A DNA stretch of 6,608 nucleotides from Clostridia bacterium (GTDB taxonomy: Bacteria > Bacillota > Clostridia > Christensenellales > Borkfalkiaceae), in contig JAIDIR010000237.1 in the NCBI GenBank assembly GCA_029052615.1, positions 1 to 6,608 of the forward strand, given 5' to 3'. Both the position numbers and the translations under genes were made by a program. Within the stretch, counting starts at the first letter, position 1. Every line of letters begins with the position of its first letter. Positions 1 to 6,608 of the stretch are shown piece after piece. Below the pieces are notes generated by a model. It was not told the DNA's origin and made no database searches. It worked only from the letters and a program-made list of their open reading frames with translations.

Positions 1-26
1 AACCGTGCGCGCCCTTTTATATCACG

Positions 27-803
27 TCATTTTGTCAGAAAATATCTCAGCAGTACGCCGGCGACGAGCAGTGCGCAAACAACGGCTACGACGATTATCG
101 TAATAACCGTGCGCTTGTCCAACTTTTTCGCGCCTTCCCCTTCCCCGCCGTCGGGCTTGGGCGGCGTAAGTTTATCGTTAAGCTTGTTGATAAGCCGCGA
201 AATATGCTTGTACACGGGCAGGGTGACGACCACCGCGATTATGCACCGCATCAGGTTGAACGGCAGCACCGAGCACCACAGATAGAAATTATAAAAAGTC
301 GCCTGCGTGCATCTTTCACCGAACAGCGCCTGCATTGCGCCGACCAGCGGGTCCCAGCTGCCCTTGAAAAACAGCTGACGGTAAAAGGGCACCAGCACCA
401 GCCAGTTCGCCAGAATACTCATAGTAGTCGAGCACACCGTACCCACCGCCATTGCCAGCAGCGCGCCCTTGAACGTGCGCATTTTTTTGTAGATAAGCCC
501 CGACGGAACGACAAACGCGACGCCTATCACAAGGTCGGCAAGCTCGCCCACGAACACCGTCGAGGTGCCCTTGATTATCAGCTTGATAAGTATCTTTACA
601 AAGACGATAATCGCGCCCGAAACGGGACCGAGAGCAAACGTTCCTATCAGCGCGGGGATATCCGAAAAGTTGAGTTCCAGCCAGAACGGAAACGCCGCCG
701 CAATGGGAAACCCGAAAACGTACAGCAAGCCCGCAAGGGTCGCGAACATGGCAATAACCGCCACCCTCGTCGCGCTGAAATAGCTTCTTCTGGTCTTGTA
801 CAT
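27..803 (-). CDS. ribU: Riboflavin ECF transporter substrate-binding (S) subunit, RibU-like, with C-terminal extra membrane helix
   Basis: This is the membrane S-component of an energy-coupling factor importer. It binds riboflavin and, with the EcfT/EcfA1/EcfA2 module (not in this window), brings it into the cell. Counting from the chosen start (258 aa), the RibU signatures are LELNFSDIPALIGTFALGP at 42-60, GTSTVFVGELADLVIG at 79-94, an ANWLVLVPFY helix at 132-141 and PFNLMRCIIAVV near 181-192. Hydrophobic helices lie near 12-31, 52-75, 85-104, 112-140 and 178-198. TM1 is rich in small Ala/Gly residues, as expected for the EcfT contact. The FMN riboswitch upstream independently supports the substrate. 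The start is the ATG at 803, preceded by AAAGGAG at 5-base spacing; the in-frame ATG at 893 lies inside the riboswitch and is rejected. Oddly, a Pro/Gly/Glu/Lys linker (about 212-230) leads to an additional hydrophobic helix at 233-253. Family assignment is strong; riboflavin specificity is inferred from family and riboswitch. Confidence 0.93.
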   Translation of the reverse strand: MYKTRRSYFSATRVAVIAMFATLAGLLYVFGFPIAAAFPFWLELNFSDIPALIGTFALGPVSGAIIVFVKILIKLIIKGTSTVFVGELADLVIGVAFVVPSGLIYKKMRTFKGALLAMAVGTVCSTTMSILANWLVLVPFYRQLFFKGSWDPLVGAMQALFGERCTQATFYNFYLWCSVLPFNLMRCIIAVVVTLPVYKHISRLINKLNDKLTPPKPDGGEGEGAKKLDKRTVITIIVVAVVCALLVAGVLLRYFLTK

Positions 804-808
804 AACCA

Positions 809-815
809 CTCCTTT
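809..815 (-). promoter_or_regulatory. Ribosome binding site of ribU
   Basis: The minus strand reads AAAGGAG and then TGGTT before the ATG at 803, a near-ideal Shine-Dalgarno sequence at 5-base spacing. It lies just downstream of the terminator U-tract, so it exists only on transcripts that escape termination. It fixes the ribU start at 803 rather than at the in-frame ATG at 893. Confidence 0.9.
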
Positions 816-821
816 GCGCAC

Positions 822-853
822 AAAAAATGCGCCCCGAATAAGCTTCGGAGCGC
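822..853 (-). terminator. Riboswitch-controlled intrinsic terminator in the ribU leader
   Basis: On the minus strand GCGCTCCGAA (853-844) and TTCGGGGCGC (838-829) form a 10-bp stem with one T-G wobble. The loop is GCTTA. After one A come six T residues (827-822). This is a classical Rho-independent terminator placed between the FMN aptamer and the ribU ribosome binding site. It is the expected expression platform for transcriptional attenuation: FMN bound means stop. It may also end read-through transcripts from the large gene upstream. Confidence 0.92.
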
Positions 854-1000
854 AAAGACACGATAATATACCGCCGTTAAATTCTTTTATCATCCGGACT
901 GTACCGTCGGTATCGGAATTTCGCCGATTCGGGGGCGGGCGCTTTTGCCCGTCCTTAGTGGACTATGACCACCGGTGGGGAATTGCACCCCGCCCCAAAG
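843..1000 (-). promoter_or_regulatory. Predicted antiterminator pairing (segments 991-1000 and 843-852)
   Basis: The 5' edge of the aptamer, CUUUGGGGCG (1000-991), can pair over all ten positions with CGCUCCGAAG (852-843), the 5' arm of the terminator plus one loop base. There are two wobbles (U-G and G-U). The first segment overlaps the P1/P2 strand of the FMN aptamer and the second overlaps the terminator stem, so aptamer plus terminator and antiterminator exclude each other. The complementarity is seen directly; its regulatory role is inferred from how FMN riboswitches work. The coordinates span both segments and the intervening RNA. Confidence 0.65.
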
Positions 1001-1002
1001 AA
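882..1002 (-). ncRNA. FMN riboswitch (RFN element)
   Basis: The minus strand carries the conserved RFN blocks in order: GGGGCGGGGTGCAATTCCCC, ACCGGTGG, AGTCCACTA, a variable G/C hairpin (CGGGC and GCCCG arms), GCGAAATTCCGATACCGACGG and AGTCCGGATG. P1 closes with TTCTTT (1002-997) against AAAGAA (887-882). A five-base stem ATCGG/CCGAT flanks the CGAAATT loop. The element binds flavin mononucleotide and in Bacillota controls riboflavin synthesis or uptake genes. Here it lies directly upstream of a RibU-like gene with a terminator between them, so it should switch transcription off at high FMN. A GCAATT variant replaces the common GAAATT in the first block. Element boundaries are good to a few bases. 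Confidence 0.97.
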
Positions 1003-1024
1003 TATTCATTTAATTTGTAGCTAC

Positions 1025-1053
1025 ATTATAGTAGCCCGCAAACGCCTTGTCAA
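1025..1053 (-). promoter_or_regulatory. Consensus sigma-A promoter of the ribU leader
   Basis: On the minus strand TTGACA (1053-1048) is followed after exactly 17 bases by TATAAT (1030-1025). Both hexamers match the housekeeping consensus at all positions. The transcript would start near 1018, about 16 bases before the aptamer P1 stem. The promoter sits in the short gap after the stop codon of the upstream large gene. Such a strong promoter fits a unit whose control is exerted mainly after initiation, by the riboswitch. Confidence 0.93.
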
Positions 1054-1066
1054 GCACTTTATATGT

Positions 1067-6608
<5,542 letters not shown>

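Noticed and set aside
1..26. Possible terminator or next gene downstream of ribU
   Set aside because: The 26 bases contain a G/C-rich stretch that could be one arm of a hairpin, but the sequence ends before any second arm or U-tract, so nothing can be supported.
204..866. Long plus-strand open frame (220 codons) antisense to ribU
   Set aside because: Its product is rich in Arg, His and Gln with no recognisable domain, and it overlaps a well-supported gene, the terminator and the ribosome binding site. It is a by-product of G/C-biased codon use on the other strand.

Overview
The window looks like a short contig from a Gram-positive, low- to mid-GC member of the Bacillota (Clostridia-like, possibly an uncultured gut lineage). 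Three things suggest this: a RibU-type ECF vitamin-uptake subunit behind an FMN riboswitch with an intrinsic terminator, a consensus sigma-A promoter, and a giant surface protein whose repeat style and DUF6273-like head are common in gut Clostridia. The taxonomy is inference. Everything recognisable lies on the minus strand.

Layout, in the direction of transcription (high to low coordinates). Positions 6571-6608 are an uninterrupted run of 38 G, most likely a sequencing or assembly artefact that hides the true beginning of the first gene. From about 6571 to 1067 runs one very large gene for a secreted, membrane-anchored protein of more than 1,800 residues. In order it has a signal peptide, a Cys- and Trp-rich DUF6273-like domain, about ten divergent beta-rich Ig/MBG-like modules, one transmembrane helix, and a cytoplasmic tail. 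The tail consists of a Glu/Arg/Lys-rich helix, a Met/Gln/Pro-rich patch, a short coiled coil and a disordered acidic end. Fourteen bases after its stop codon begins a perfect TTGACA-17-TATAAT promoter. It drives a leader containing a complete FMN riboswitch (about 882-1002), an intrinsic terminator (822-853), a ribosome binding site and ribU (27-803). The last 26 bases hold nothing identifiable.

How the parts work together. The ribU unit is a self-contained feedback circuit. When FMN is scarce, a predicted antiterminator pairing (991-1000 with 843-852) can disrupt the terminator and allow riboflavin-transporter synthesis. When FMN is plentiful, the aptamer closes and transcription stops before the gene. 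No separate terminator is visible for the giant gene, so the riboswitch terminator may also decide whether read-through from it reaches ribU. No functional link between the two proteins is evident. The least described item is the giant protein, which joins a large extracellular repeat array through one membrane helix to an unusual charged intracellular tail.
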